Shown here: piece by piece, positions 10,101 to 17,797 of the stretch
Layout: each line of letters begins with the position of its first letter
Position numbering within the stretch: position 1 is the first letter of the stretch
Source: Polyangiaceae bacterium
GTDB lineage: Bacteria; Myxococcota_A; Polyangia; Polyangiales; Polyangiaceae
Direction of reading: 5' to 3'
Length of the DNA: 64,000 nt
Assembly (NCBI GenBank): GCA_025936045.1
Contig: JAICUB010000012.1
Span: 81,063 to 145,062 of the forward strand
The notes under the pieces: model-generated
Told to the model about the DNA's origin: nothing
Database searches by the model: none
What the model saw: only the letters and a program-made list of their open reading frames with translations
Translations under genes and position numbers: made by a program

Positions 10101-11220
10101 CGCGCGCGACGTGCTGATCGTCAGCTATGCGCTCCTGCAGCAGGATGCGAGCGAGCTCTCGTCGTTGACGTGGAACACCGTGGTGCTCGACGAGGCGCAA
10201 TTCATCAAGAACGCGCAGTCCCTCCGCGCGCGCGCCGCGTTTGCGCTCCCCGCGCGCTACCGCCTCGCCATGACGGGCACGCCCGTCGAAAATCACCTCG
10301 GTGACCTCTGGAGCATCTTCCACTTCCTGAATCCCGTCCTGCTCGGCTCGTGGAAGCACTTTCAGGTTCGCTACCTCAAGCCCATCGAGCGCGACCGGGA
10401 CAGTGAACAGCGCGCGGAGCTCAAGGCCCTGATCGCTCCGTTTCTCTTGCGACGCATGAAGAACGACGTCCTCTCCGACTTGCCGCCGCTCACGGTGGTG
10501 CGGCACAGCGTGCGGCTCAGCGAGGATGAATCGCTGCGCTATGCGCTCCTCCGCCGGCAAATTCACGAAAAGCTGAGAACGCCGCACGGCAAACGCCAAC
10601 ACAAGCTCCAGGTTTTCACCGAGCTCACGCGCCTGCGTCGCTTCTGCTGCCATCCGCGGCTCGTGTACCCGGATGCGCCCAGCGAAACCTCCAAGCTCAC
10701 GGCGTTCCTCGAGCTCGCGGAAGAATTGCGCGACAACGGGCACCGCGCCCTCGTCTTCAGTCAATTCGTGGACTTCCTCGAGCTCGTGCGGGAAGCGCTC
10801 GACGAACGCGGCGTGCGTTATTCCTACCTCGACGGCTCCACTCCCAAAGAGGTCCGCCACACTCGCGTCGAGGAGTTCCAGAACGGCGACAACGAGCTCT
10901 TCTTGATCAGCCTCAAGGCGGGCGGCTTCGGCCTGAACCTCACGGCGGCGGACTACGTCATCCACCTCGATCCGTGGTGGAACCCGGCTGTCGAAGCGCA
11001 GGCGACCGACCGCGCGCACCGCATCGGGCAAGAACGACCGGTGACGGTGTATCGACTCATCACCGAGGAGACGATCGAAGAGCGCATCGTCGAGCTCCAT
11101 CGCGAAAAGCGCGAGCTCGCCGAAGCGTTGCTGTCGGCGACCGACGACGTGCCCGAGCTCAGCCACGAGCTCCTCAGCGAGCTGCTCGGCGCAGCGAGCT
11201 TGGGTGTAACTCAGTTGTGA
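7105..11220 (+). CDS. SNF2-family helicase/ATPase, large
   Basis: This 1371-residue protein has a SNF2 motor in its C-terminal third. Motif I DDMGLGKTLEAIALL is near residue 933, motif II LDEAQFIKNA near 1028, motif III AMTGTPVENHLGDLWSIF, then helicase-C motifs VFSQFVDFLELV, SLKAGGFGLNLTAADYVIH and the arginine-finger region AVEAQATDRAHRIGQERPV. About 900 residues precede the motor. They look helical-repeat-like first, with a region near residues 560-900 typical of bacterial SNF2 N-terminal domains. No SWIM zinc motif is seen. Bacterial SNF2 proteins of this type remodel protein-DNA or RNA polymerase complexes, but the exact partner is unknown. The last 10 bases overlap the convergent GH114 gene. 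Confidence 0.9.
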   Translation: MPEPFLPSASELGVAEWRALGMLACEQRLGARALEAVAPRVSPEFWRACVEKGWVVAVAGSRALGARGTEGERTFALVPALRPLVLRQLADREELGEVRRGLRASSADPARSSFTCALYAGDLGALERALPELARRAVRGHETTFASSMLREALTASFDPAWLERTWGELGVRLVEQVLSDALFALAPVEPLYHFASERLEEATPALRWVLAEHALLRGEPAQGLSFIAGFPSREQLGFRAALAYTSGAFAQTQQLLGEYDRSHGTAHGAASVTALLVLVALSREPPEGARLARRCLPRRKERPTPLAGWPRTSAESDVSRALRILLKRTTQPDTERLRLSVHQLPATASPWEAFVNALTVALEERDEVARLGWARRLVADAERASAGGYTWFARQAQHLARVLARESLTELRELGPCQPGELLLCELLEPEPEWRRALGALQGFTQSMEGSEKVVSRRVAWYVDMTNGVPAKPALEEFVRSTGWTRGRRVELDELDAVKDDLPSEDQAVLRALDWSHPRRHALPLELLEHLVGHPRVFNGARGRLPVAIGRGTCRVETRREHGHLVISFEPAGAVEGVNVVVESETRLVVYRVTPALGKLFGLVPSGVRIPERYEPEAVGVLSRLAEHVEIRSSSLGARRRLAAESTPVLRISPESGAWYVEVGVRPFGARGRFFPPGLGRLAITTRDGDDWLDAERDFEQEIARFHELATACPSLEHALGGPPAERPAGEPTFSGSLGEDGLFTLLTELKRSELAVVLEWQDRRPVTARGTLGVGALHGALKRNKGWYLVTGGVRIDDVMSLDLAELATLPYTKSGRFLRLPNGDFVEVERRARRVLALLANATEAPRRGRRAELRIPEAALGTLRSLREVGYDFEDESGDGWLSRCDRILASDPPLPPDLAASLRPYQLEGFRWLSRYSQLGLGVCLADDMGLGKTLEAIALLLARSTGGPALVVAPTSVCRNWLEELRRFAPSLTVLEYSGKGRAALLEQFRSGPARDVLIVSYALLQQDASELSSLTWNTVVLDEAQFIKNAQSLRARAAFALPARYRLAMTGTPVENHLGDLWSIFHFLNPVLLGSWKHFQVRYLKPIERDRDSEQRAELKALIAPFLLRRMKNDVLSDLPPLTVVRHSVRLSEDESLRYALLRRQIHEKLRTPHGKRQHKLQVFTELTRLRRFCCHPRLVYPDAPSETSKLTAFLELAEELRDNGHRALVFSQFVDFLELVREALDERGVRYSYLDGSTPKEVRHTRVEEFQNGDNELFLISLKAGGFGLNLTAADYVIHLDPWWNPAVEAQATDRAHRIGQERPVTVYRLITEETIEERIVELHREKRELAEALLSATDDVPELSHELLSELLGAASLGVTQL

Positions 11221-12341
11221 AGGCCCCGATCGTTCGAGCACGGCTCGAACAAGCTACCGTCGAGCGCGAGCGCGAACAGCGCACCGGTGATTCCTGCGCT
11301 CATGTCAGCCGCACAGAACGACGCCGTCGTCGCTCCATCTTCGGTGTACTCGGCGTCCCATGCGGGCTTGCCCGCAGCCACGTAGGGCTGCAAGCGGTCG
11401 CACTCGGAGTACTCGTTGCATTCTTCGTCCAGAATGCCGTCGAAGAAGGGTTCGAGCTCGCCGATCTGGTCGAGGTCGTTCTTTTGAAAGATTGCGAGTC
11501 CGAGGCCGTGAGCGGTGCTCGCGAGCCACTCGTCGTAGGCGAGCTGGTCGGCCGCGCTCGTCGAAAATCCGGGGTGGTTCTGGTAGGAATCGAGGTTGTC
11601 CGGCTCCACGGCATCGAAACCCTTGCTCGCACACACTTCGAAGCGCGCACGCATGATGGCCTGCAACTTGGCGTAATTCGGCCCGCTCGGACGGACATCG
11701 AGCCAGAGCTCACCGGGCCAACCCTCGACCGCATTGCCCTTGAGCGACGCGGGAAAGTCAGCGGAGTCTGGTCGCCCGGGCTCGTAGGTGCCGGCATCCA
11801 TGTAACAGACGACCTTGATTCCACGCGCGTGCAGCGCCGTCACCTCACTCGCGTCGTTGCCCCAACCGTCGATGTCGTAGGCGCCGACGTCCTCGCTGTC
11901 GTCGGGCGGCGTGTTTTGCAGGTCCCAATAAAACGTGGTGTCCGCCGCCGGCTGCCACCGACTCGCGGTGCCGGCCCCGCCCGAACTGCCGAGCGCGGTG
12001 CCGGCACTCCCAGCGCTACTCTCGCCCGCAGCACCGCTCGTCTCCTCGCCGGCTGCGCCCGTGCTCACTCCCGCGGAACCGCCGATCGCTCTGCCCGCCG
12101 AGCCCCCGGTACCCTGCCCCGCGGCGCCCGCTGCAGGGGGTCTGCCACCAGCACCGGCACCGCCGACGCCGGGCGCCCCGGCGCCAGCGCCGGCAGTCGC
12201 TCCGCCCGTGCCCGGACCGCCACCGTTCGCCGCGCCAGCCGAGCTCGCTCCGCTGCCGCCGCTTCCGACTTGCGTCGGATTGCTACTGGAACCGCAGCCG
12301 ACACAGGCGGCTGCGAGCAGAACCAAAGTGTCGAGGCGCAT
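11211..12341 (-). CDS. GH114-like endo-alpha-1,4-polygalactosaminidase lipoprotein
   Basis: The signal peptide ends in a lipobox (LLAAACVGCGSS) and is followed by about 90 residues of Gly/Ala/Ser linker. The catalytic domain has family GH114 (TM1410-like TIM barrel) motifs: FYWDLQNTP at the start, DIDGWGNDASEVTALHARG, IKVVCYMDAGTYEPGRPD, WLDVRPSGPNYAKLQAIM, GFDAVEPDNLDSYQNHPGF and FDGILDEECNEYSEC. Known members cleave galactosaminogalactan-type exopolysaccharides, so a role in degrading amino-sugar polymers of fungi or biofilm is inferred. It is convergent with the SNF2 gene, with a 10-base overlap of the ends. Confidence 0.85.
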   Translation of the reverse strand: MRLDTLVLLAAACVGCGSSSNPTQVGSGGSGASSAGAANGGGPGTGGATAGAGAGAPGVGGAGAGGRPPAAGAAGQGTGGSAGRAIGGSAGVSTGAAGEETSGAAGESSAGSAGTALGSSGGAGTASRWQPAADTTFYWDLQNTPPDDSEDVGAYDIDGWGNDASEVTALHARGIKVVCYMDAGTYEPGRPDSADFPASLKGNAVEGWPGELWLDVRPSGPNYAKLQAIMRARFEVCASKGFDAVEPDNLDSYQNHPGFSTSAADQLAYDEWLASTAHGLGLAIFQKNDLDQIGELEPFFDGILDEECNEYSECDRLQPYVAAGKPAWDAEYTEDGATTASFCAADMSAGITGALFALALDGSLFEPCSNDRGLHN

Positions 12342-12377
12342 GGAGCAAGAATAGCGTGCCCGTCCGCGCCGCGGGGC

Positions 12378-13616
12378 TCACATGGTCTTACTGACGTTGG
12401 CGACGGCGAAGTTAGCGGTACCTTGGCCGCCGCCCACCTCGAGCAGCACCTTGACCTCGAGCAGGGTGCCGAGGTCGTTGCCGGCGGCAGCCCAGGCTTT
12501 GAAGTGCTCGGTCACCGAGATCGTCCCGCACTTTCGATTGTCGTGCCGGATGCTGTAATACTGGTTCCACTGGGCCGCGCCGCCGCAGCGATCGCCACCC
12601 GTGCCGCTCGTGCTGCGGACGCACATCGTGTATTGGCCGCCGTCGACGGAGAGTGGTGAATTGCTCATGTTCGTGCAGTTACCCGGATTGACGGGCATCT
12701 TACCGAACGAGTCATCGATGATGTACCACTCGATGCAGGGATTGGTGGACCAGCCGTACATTCCGACGTACGACCACTGGTTACCGGAGTTACCGGTCAG
12801 ACTCTCTGCGAAGTCCGCGGAGATGGTCCCGAACGCATCGAACTTCTGAGGCTTGTTCCCCCACTCGAAGCCGAGGCGTCCGAGGTAGTTCCCCGAATTG
12901 TTCCAACTCGCGCTGAACGCCGGAACACCGGTAAACGTGGTCAGTTGTCCCGAGCCCGCGTTCGACCAGATTTGCCAAGCCAGGTTGTCCGAACCGCCCT
13001 GGCCGGAGGTGTGCGTCTGACCGCCCGTCGGCATGGCAGGAACGTTCGCGCAGTCGAGGGTGCTCGAGGTACCCGAGGATCCAGTCCCGGAGCTCCCGGC
13101 CATCGACGAGGTTCCGCCGGTCCCGGCGCCGCCCGACGACACGCCCCCAGCTCCTCTGCCCCCCGCAGCCCGGCCGCCCATGGCAGCCCCGCCCATCGCA
13201 CCCGAGCCTCCCGTCGAGGCACCACCCTTCGAAGAGCCACCTGAACCCACGGTGCCGCCAACGCCTCCGCTGGTTCCGCCCGTCGTTCCGCCGGCTCCGC
13301 CCGTCGTTCCGCCGGCTCCGCCCGTCGTTCCGCCGGCTCCGCCCGTGCTGCCCCCAGTTCCGCCCATCGCACCGCCGGTGCCGACGGCTCCACCGGTCCC
13401 GGCCGGAGCGCTGCCGCCCGTGCTGCCCCCGGTGCCGCCCGTTACGGCCGCGCCGGCATGGCCGCCCGCGCCGCTTCCCGCCGCGGGCCCGGTTCCCGCA
13501 ATGCCGCCAGAATCCTCCGGCGGCGTGATCTCGGTCGCGCACGCCGAGGCCAGCGCAATCGCTGCGAGGGTTGAAGCGACGACAGCGGTCCTAAGGGAGC
13601 GAGGATGGTGCTTCAT
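12378..13616 (-). CDS. GH11-like endo-1,4-beta-xylanase lipoprotein
   Basis: ATG 13616 gives a signal peptide ending AALASAC, then about 150 residues of Gly/Thr/Ala linker. The C-terminal 190 residues match the GH11 jelly roll: FSASWNNSGNYLGRLGFEWG, YVGMYGWSTNPCIEWYIIDD, QWNQYYSIRHDN and GTISVTEHFKAWAAAGNDLG. Glu296 in CIEWYI aligns with the family nucleophile and Glu393 in VLLEVGGG with the acid/base, so activity is plausible. The sequence is divergent from textbook xylanases. With the GH8 relic and GH114 gene nearby, it fits a polysaccharide-degrading neighbourhood. A near-consensus TATACT box lies about 90 bases upstream on the same strand. Confidence 0.8.
   Translation of the reverse strand: MKHHPRSLRTAVVASTLAAIALASACATEITPPEDSGGIAGTGPAAGSGAGGHAGAAVTGGTGGSTGGSAPAGTGGAVGTGGAMGGTGGSTGGAGGTTGGAGGTTGGAGGTTGGTSGGVGGTVGSGGSSKGGASTGGSGAMGGAAMGGRAAGGRGAGGVSSGGAGTGGTSSMAGSSGTGSSGTSSTLDCANVPAMPTGGQTHTSGQGGSDNLAWQIWSNAGSGQLTTFTGVPAFSASWNNSGNYLGRLGFEWGNKPQKFDAFGTISADFAESLTGNSGNQWSYVGMYGWSTNPCIEWYIIDDSFGKMPVNPGNCTNMSNSPLSVDGGQYTMCVRSTSGTGGDRCGGAAQWNQYYSIRHDNRKCGTISVTEHFKAWAAAGNDLGTLLEVKVLLEVGGGQGTANFAVANVSKTM
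13276..13338. repeat. 21-bp tandem repeat, three perfect copies
   Basis: The unit ccgcccgtcgttccgccggc(t) occurs three times head to tail inside the linker of the xylanase gene. On the coding strand it encodes a repeated AGGTTGG heptad. Such repeats expand and contract by slippage in multiples of three codons, so linker length may vary between strains. Confidence 0.9.
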
Positions 13617-13701
13617 GTCCGACAATGCTGGATCGTGACCCAATCCGCCCGAGGCAGGCAGACTTTTTTGCTGTTCGCTACACCTGCGCCGCAGCGTTGT
13701 A

Positions 13702-13707
13702 AGTATA
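13702..13707 (-). promoter_or_regulatory. Possible -10 box for the xylanase gene
   Basis: On the minus strand TATACT (near TATAAT) sits in a small AT-rich patch (13695-13745) within otherwise GC-rich DNA, 86 bases before the xylanase start. No convincing -35 box at 16-18 bases was found, so this is only a candidate. The region 13617-13841 holds no gene that I can support. Confidence 0.3.
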
Positions 13708-13841
13708 TGCGAGGAGTGACATCGCATTTTTGGCGCTAGGCCGACCGATTTCGCATTTTCACCGAGCTCCGCGCTGACCGCGCCCCCAGGCGTGGACGGC
13801 ATCCACCGCCCCCACGCGAGTAGCGGATCGCGCGTCGGCGC

Positions 13842-15527
13842 TCAGCGTGTGGGCGCCGAGCGGAGACACACGGCGGCCCGCGCGAGCACGATCTCCGCGT
13901 AGCGAACGACGTTCGGGTCCGTGGCGTCACCGAAGCCGTTCGCGCCGAGCTTGCGTGCGCCAACTGCCAAGAGCTCGCTAATACGCCGCAGATTGTGCGG
14001 CTCGATCTCGTTGCGCATCACCGTTTTCGCGCCGAGAAACTCACACGCGAGGTCCACGTAGCGCGCACAGCGAAACGGGTCCGTCGACCCGAGGAAGAGC
14101 CCATGGTCCAAGCTCGCGCGGAACCAATCGCCGAGGCTTCCGCCGTCACGACACCGCGCGAAGAGCTCCTGAACGCTCCATTCGCCGGTCTCCCCGTGCT
14201 CGCCCTCGCGCGCAAGCTCCACGCACACGCTGAGCTCGAGCTCGTGCAGCCAGCTGTACCAGACGGAATTCACCGATTGTCCGCGAGCCTTGTATGCGGC
14301 CCGATCGATGCTCGCGATCGCGTCGTAAAGGAGCCCCAGGCGGTTCGGCGTCGTTTGCCTGTCGCCCGGGCGGCTTTCCTGAAGTTGGGAGACGAACGTT
14401 TCACCCCGCCGCACGTCCACGGTCGCGAAGCGGAGCGACTGCGAAGGGCCGCGGTCCCGGCTGAGGTAGCCGTACGCCTCGTTGTACTTGCGATGTGCTT
14501 CTGCGTGCCGGCGCCTGCGCGCGAGCATGATTCCGGCGTTGCTCCGTAAGAATGCTTGCTCGCGGGTGATGATCTCGGTGTCATCGACATACCGCATCAC
14601 CTCGGCGGCGAAGCGATAGATGTTTTCGGCTTCGTCCAGGTAAGTCTCGCGTGTCTTCTCGAGTTTCGTCGCCTCGGGCGAGGTTCCCCCATCACGCAGG
14701 TGGGTGGCCACGCAGCGCGCCGCTTCGGCTCGATAGAGCTTGACCAACTGAAAGCGGCGTAGAAGCTCGACGAGCCTCTCGATCTCCTTCGAGCGTTGCT
14801 CGGGGACGCGGTCGTGCTGGAACGCCCAACGTTGCGCGTACACGTTCGAGCTCTTGCCGCAGACGATGTCGCTGGAGGTGCCGAGCTTCTGCAATGCGGC
14901 CTTGACCAACTCTTCTGCTTCCCCGTAGTCGCGACTGTTCGACTTGTTCCGCACACGTTGGAGCTCGGCCCGCCATTCGGCGGCGCCCGGAACCGACGGC
15001 GCCGGATCGCTCGGGTCGCGCAACTCCTCCAGCGGCCGTTCGTGGAGGGGCCGTGACTGGGCCACGGGTTCCGGCGGGTCGGAGTTTTGCGCTACCTCCC
15101 CTTCGTATGCCCGGCTCATGTGGTCGAAGCGCCGACGCGCTCGCCCGAGTGTCGTTTGGAAGGTCGCCGGAAACTCGAGATCGCGCGACGCCAGAACTGC
15201 GCGAAAGCGGTCCTTCATGCGGCTGAAGACGCGCACGAGCGTGAGAGGGCGAGCCGACGTGGCAACGGTCGGTTCCATTGCCTGCAGCATCATGTCGATC
15301 TGGATGGCTGCCGTCACCATCAAGTGGCCCTTCAAGCCGTCGTTCGGCTCGCCCGTGGCCCGCAGCGCCGCCGCGATGCACGCAAGACGCTGATCGATGG
15401 ACTCACACGCCGCGTTGATGTCCCCCGAGCTCTGATAGAGGGCGTCGTACCAATCGGCGATCCCCTGCCGAATCGTCGCCTCGTCGAGATGCCGAAAGAG
15501 CGGTGGCTGACCGAGCGTGCCGCTCAA
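13842..15527 (-). CDS. Unknown helical-repeat protein of the SIR2 cassette
   Basis: I do not recognise this 561-residue protein. The start is TTG 15527, chosen because it overlaps the previous stop as TTGA. Residues 1-150 form one helical region rich in charged residues. Residues 150-195 are a Pro/Ser/Glu linker. The rest looks like a TPR-type array: EYGEAEELVKAALQKL-like helices, EAENIYRFAAEVMRYV and ARRRRHAEAHRKYNEAYGYL. No enzyme motif is visible. Its place as the last ORF of a run with a SIR2-like and a degenerate P-loop ORF suggests a sensor or scaffold in the same system, which is inference. Translation of the whole frame looks natural, so this ORF seems intact. Confidence 0.6.
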   Translation of the reverse strand: MSGTLGQPPLFRHLDEATIRQGIADWYDALYQSSGDINAACESIDQRLACIAAALRATGEPNDGLKGHLMVTAAIQIDMMLQAMEPTVATSARPLTLVRVFSRMKDRFRAVLASRDLEFPATFQTTLGRARRRFDHMSRAYEGEVAQNSDPPEPVAQSRPLHERPLEELRDPSDPAPSVPGAAEWRAELQRVRNKSNSRDYGEAEELVKAALQKLGTSSDIVCGKSSNVYAQRWAFQHDRVPEQRSKEIERLVELLRRFQLVKLYRAEAARCVATHLRDGGTSPEATKLEKTRETYLDEAENIYRFAAEVMRYVDDTEIITREQAFLRSNAGIMLARRRRHAEAHRKYNEAYGYLSRDRGPSQSLRFATVDVRRGETFVSQLQESRPGDRQTTPNRLGLLYDAIASIDRAAYKARGQSVNSVWYSWLHELELSVCVELAREGEHGETGEWSVQELFARCRDGGSLGDWFRASLDHGLFLGSTDPFRCARYVDLACEFLGAKTVMRNEIEPHNLRRISELLAVGARKLGANGFGDATDPNVVRYAEIVLARAAVCLRSAPTR

Positions 15528-16144
15528 TAGATCCGACTAGATCTGCGCGGAGCACCGCGAGTCGGATAGTCGCGCCCATTGATGAATACGATGAACGAGC
15601 GGGCCGCCAGCTCGATCAACCGCACGAGCTGCTCTTGTAGCATTTCCGGGGCCTCCTCCTGGGCGAGATCCTCGTCCGCGATGCGAAGCGGCAGGTTCTC
15701 GGAAATGCCGACCGCAGTCGCGATGGCGTCGAGTACGAGAATCGCGAAATCACGCGCGTTGAACTGCTCCTCGAGGTCGAGCCAGATGCAATGAAACCGC
15801 GGCCTCAGCTCGAAGAAGACCTGGGCCGCAATCGAGGGCACTCCGCTGAGCCCATACACGAATAGATTCGGAGCAGTTTCGAGAATGCGCGCCGTCAGCG
15901 CTCGCACGCTGTCCTTGAGTTCGACGGTGTTGCGGGCGCTGAGGTAGGGTGGCGGGGGCGTCGGCCAAATGGCACTGAACGGAACGCCACACGGCGGCAG
16001 ACACAAAAATAGATTCTGATACAGCGTGAGCAGGAACGGAGCCACGTCCGGCATCGGAGCGATCAGCAGGCGCTCGAGGGCCGCGGCCACCTTCTTGCCG
16101 CGCACGCCGACTCGACGAAGCGAACTCTCGAACGCGTCGCGCAC
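15524..16144 (-). CDS. Degenerate STAND/P-loop NTPase-like ORF, possibly a fragment
   Basis: The 206-residue ORF has a nucleotide-binding-like core: LFVYGLSGVPSIAAQVFFEL occupies the Walker A position and AARSFIVFINGRDYP the Walker B position. The P-loop Gly-Lys-Thr is replaced (GLSGVPSI), so ATP hydrolysis is unlikely as written. The protein ends just after the Walker B strand, far short of a full STAND domain. The apparent start is a GTG without a ribosome-binding site. The same frame runs open upstream (residues ...PERICEVRDAF...) into the end of the SIR2 ORF, so it may be the C-terminal half of a SIR2 fusion broken by an indel. It overlaps the next ORF by TTGA. Confidence 0.55.
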   Translation of the reverse strand: MRDAFESSLRRVGVRGKKVAAALERLLIAPMPDVAPFLLTLYQNLFLCLPPCGVPFSAIWPTPPPPYLSARNTVELKDSVRALTARILETAPNLFVYGLSGVPSIAAQVFFELRPRFHCIWLDLEEQFNARDFAILVLDAIATAVGISENLPLRIADEDLAQEEAPEMLQEQLVRLIELAARSFIVFINGRDYPTRGAPRRSSRIY

Positions 16145-16157
16145 TTCACAGATGCGC

Positions 16158-17246
16158 TCAGGACGGGCACAACCAATAAACGCGCAGGCGCGGCAAACGA
16201 ATCAGCGCCTCGCACATCAGAGCGATCGTGCGGCGCTCGCGTCCGGACACACCGATGACCATCAAGTTGCGCTGATGTTCCTGGACCGGCGCGTCGGCGG
16301 CGAACAACGATAGGTAAGCGGTGAAGTTCGCGACGTCGGTCGGGCTCGGAAGCTTGTCCAGCGTGAAGTCGGCACGCAAGCCGTAGCGACCCCCGTTGAT
16401 CTTCACGACCGATCGGTGCGCTCGCACGGAGCGGGCATCGGGAAAGCCGGCGTCGTAGTGCACGTCGAACGTAGCGACGGGCATGTCGAACCGCTGAAAC
16501 GCGGACTCGATGAGCTCGTCGAAGTTCGTCGTCAAGATGACCTTGACGCGCAGGACGTCCGCAAGGTGCGCGAGCAGCATGTGCGCCGTATTCGGACGCT
16601 TCCCTTTCGTTAGATTCACGAAGAACGAATCGATGATGCGCGGATCGGACTCCTTGAGGCGCATCCCGCGCAGCGGACGGCGCCCCTCGCCGTACTCGTA
16701 GACGAACTCGATACGCGAGAGAAGGTCGAGTGTCGCGCGCCAATCTCGCACGGCGCCCATGGCTTGGAGCATGGTCTCGCTCGTGCCGGCGTCGATATCG
16801 TTGCTCGTCTTGCTTTCTCGAATGCGCTCGGTGGCCCACTCCCACATGGCGGAGTCGAGGTCGTCGCGAGTAGGCACGGTCGAGAATTGGGGCCACCGGA
16901 ACGAGCCTGGATCCCAGCGCTCGTCGGAGTCGAATACGCGCGTCAGGCAATGAAAAAGATAGGCTCGATAGTCCTCGCCAGCGGGGATCCCGGAGGGGAC
17001 CGACATGCCACCACCGACGACGGGCACGATGCCCAAACCCTTGTCAATATCGCTTTTGATCGCCTCGATGACGAACTCGGCCGTCACGGGCTCCTCCTCG
17101 AGGTGGGCGAGCGCGAGGGCGACGAACTTCCCGTGGTCGGCGTAGAGGCTCCGTCGGTTCGGTTCCGTCATCGGTAACCATTCGACGCCAATCGCGTCGT
17201 CCCCGGCTTGGAGCGACAACGTGAGAGACTCCTCGTAACGCAACAC
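16158..17246 (-). CDS. SIR2-like domain protein, probable defence-type
   Basis: With GTG 17246 as start the protein has 362 residues; ATG 17171 is an alternative. Residues 72-88 (GIVPVVGGGMSVPSGIP) resemble the sirtuin NAD-binding GAGxSxxSGIP. TTNFD at 239-243 matches the conserved Asn motif, and residues 328-345 (LMVIGVSGRERR) match the late Rossmann strand of SIR2_2 domains. The His expected in a KLHG motif is Asn in VKINGG (residue 284), so NAD cleavage may be lost. SIR2 domains joined to NTPases form anti-phage systems that deplete NAD (Avs5, DSR and others). The closing residues RVYWLCPS run straight to a stop, 13 bases before the P-loop ORF. Confidence 0.7.
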   Translation of the reverse strand: MLRYEESLTLSLQAGDDAIGVEWLPMTEPNRRSLYADHGKFVALALAHLEEEPVTAEFVIEAIKSDIDKGLGIVPVVGGGMSVPSGIPAGEDYRAYLFHCLTRVFDSDERWDPGSFRWPQFSTVPTRDDLDSAMWEWATERIRESKTSNDIDAGTSETMLQAMGAVRDWRATLDLLSRIEFVYEYGEGRRPLRGMRLKESDPRIIDSFFVNLTKGKRPNTAHMLLAHLADVLRVKVILTTNFDELIESAFQRFDMPVATFDVHYDAGFPDARSVRAHRSVVKINGGRYGLRADFTLDKLPSPTDVANFTAYLSLFAADAPVQEHQRNLMVIGVSGRERRTIALMCEALIRLPRLRVYWLCPS

Positions 17247-17483
17247 CTTGAGCCCGACCGGGCGACGTAGAACAAATCTCGAAGCGCTTGGCGAGCGCCG
17301 CGTTCGGGTGCCTCTCGAGCACCCGGCGCGTCGAGAGTGTTTGTTTCCTGGCCCCCATGGAAAGCACATTGCGCGCATGCCGGCGCGCCCTCGATCAACT
17401 GGAGGACCTCGCACGACCGGCTGACGAGACGAGACCGCCGCGGCGGACTGCAGCTACTCTGGCGCGCTGACGACAACGGGCCC

Positions 17484-17692
17484 GCTCAGGGCGCGTTCGG
17501 CATGCACAGCTTTCGGCATTCGTTCGTGACGCCGTCGCTCGCGCTCGGGAAGAACGAGGATTGGTGCGGCAGCGTACCGGCCACACGTCCGACGAGATCC
17601 TTCGGTACCGCCAGCCGGCGACCGAGATCGCGGCCTTGAGCCTTGGCGCCGTCGCCCCCCTGGACGACGCGATACCTGAGTTTCGAAGCCCG
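17484..17692 (+). pseudogene. C-terminal relic of a tyrosine recombinase (integrase)
   Basis: The first frame reads FGMHSFRHSFVTPSLALG and then NEDW, with the HxxR catalytic motif. From about 17561 a second frame continues VRQRTGHTSDEILRYRQPA and ends LDDAIPEF. Joined, these match the C-terminal catalytic domain of phage-type integrases (H-x-x-R, then the GH box, then a Tyr region). One missing G near 17561 would restore the frame. The N-terminal two thirds are absent. It ends about 30 bases from the 3' end of tRNA-Pro, the classic place for an integrase of a tRNA-targeted island. Confidence 0.7.
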
Positions 17693-17719
17693 AAATCGGG
17701 CACCGAATCGGGCTTCGAA

Positions 17720-17797
17720 TGGTCGGGGCGGCCGGATTCGAACCGGCGACCCCTAGACCCCCAGTCTAGTGCGCTAACCAGGCTGCGCTACGCCCCG
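17720..17797 (-). tRNA. tRNA-Pro (GGG)
   Basis: Read on the minus strand, the 78-base gene folds into a full cloverleaf. The acceptor stem is CGGGGCG with CGCCCCG, with C1-G72 as expected for tRNA-Pro. The D arm is GCGCAGCCTGGTTAGCGC. The anticodon stem CTAGA/TCTAG holds loop CTGGGGG with anticodon GGG. The T arm is GCCGG TTCGAAT CCGGC. The 3' CCA is encoded (17720-17722). Confidence 0.97.

Noticed and set aside
9859..11241. 460-codon minus-strand frame at the end of the SNF2 gene
   Set aside because: Exact antisense of the helicase motor motifs; no start context or family.
13620..13841. Second attachment site for the tRNA-Pro island
   Set aside because: No match to the tRNA 3' end; only a short shared tcgcatttt pair, too small to be meaningful.
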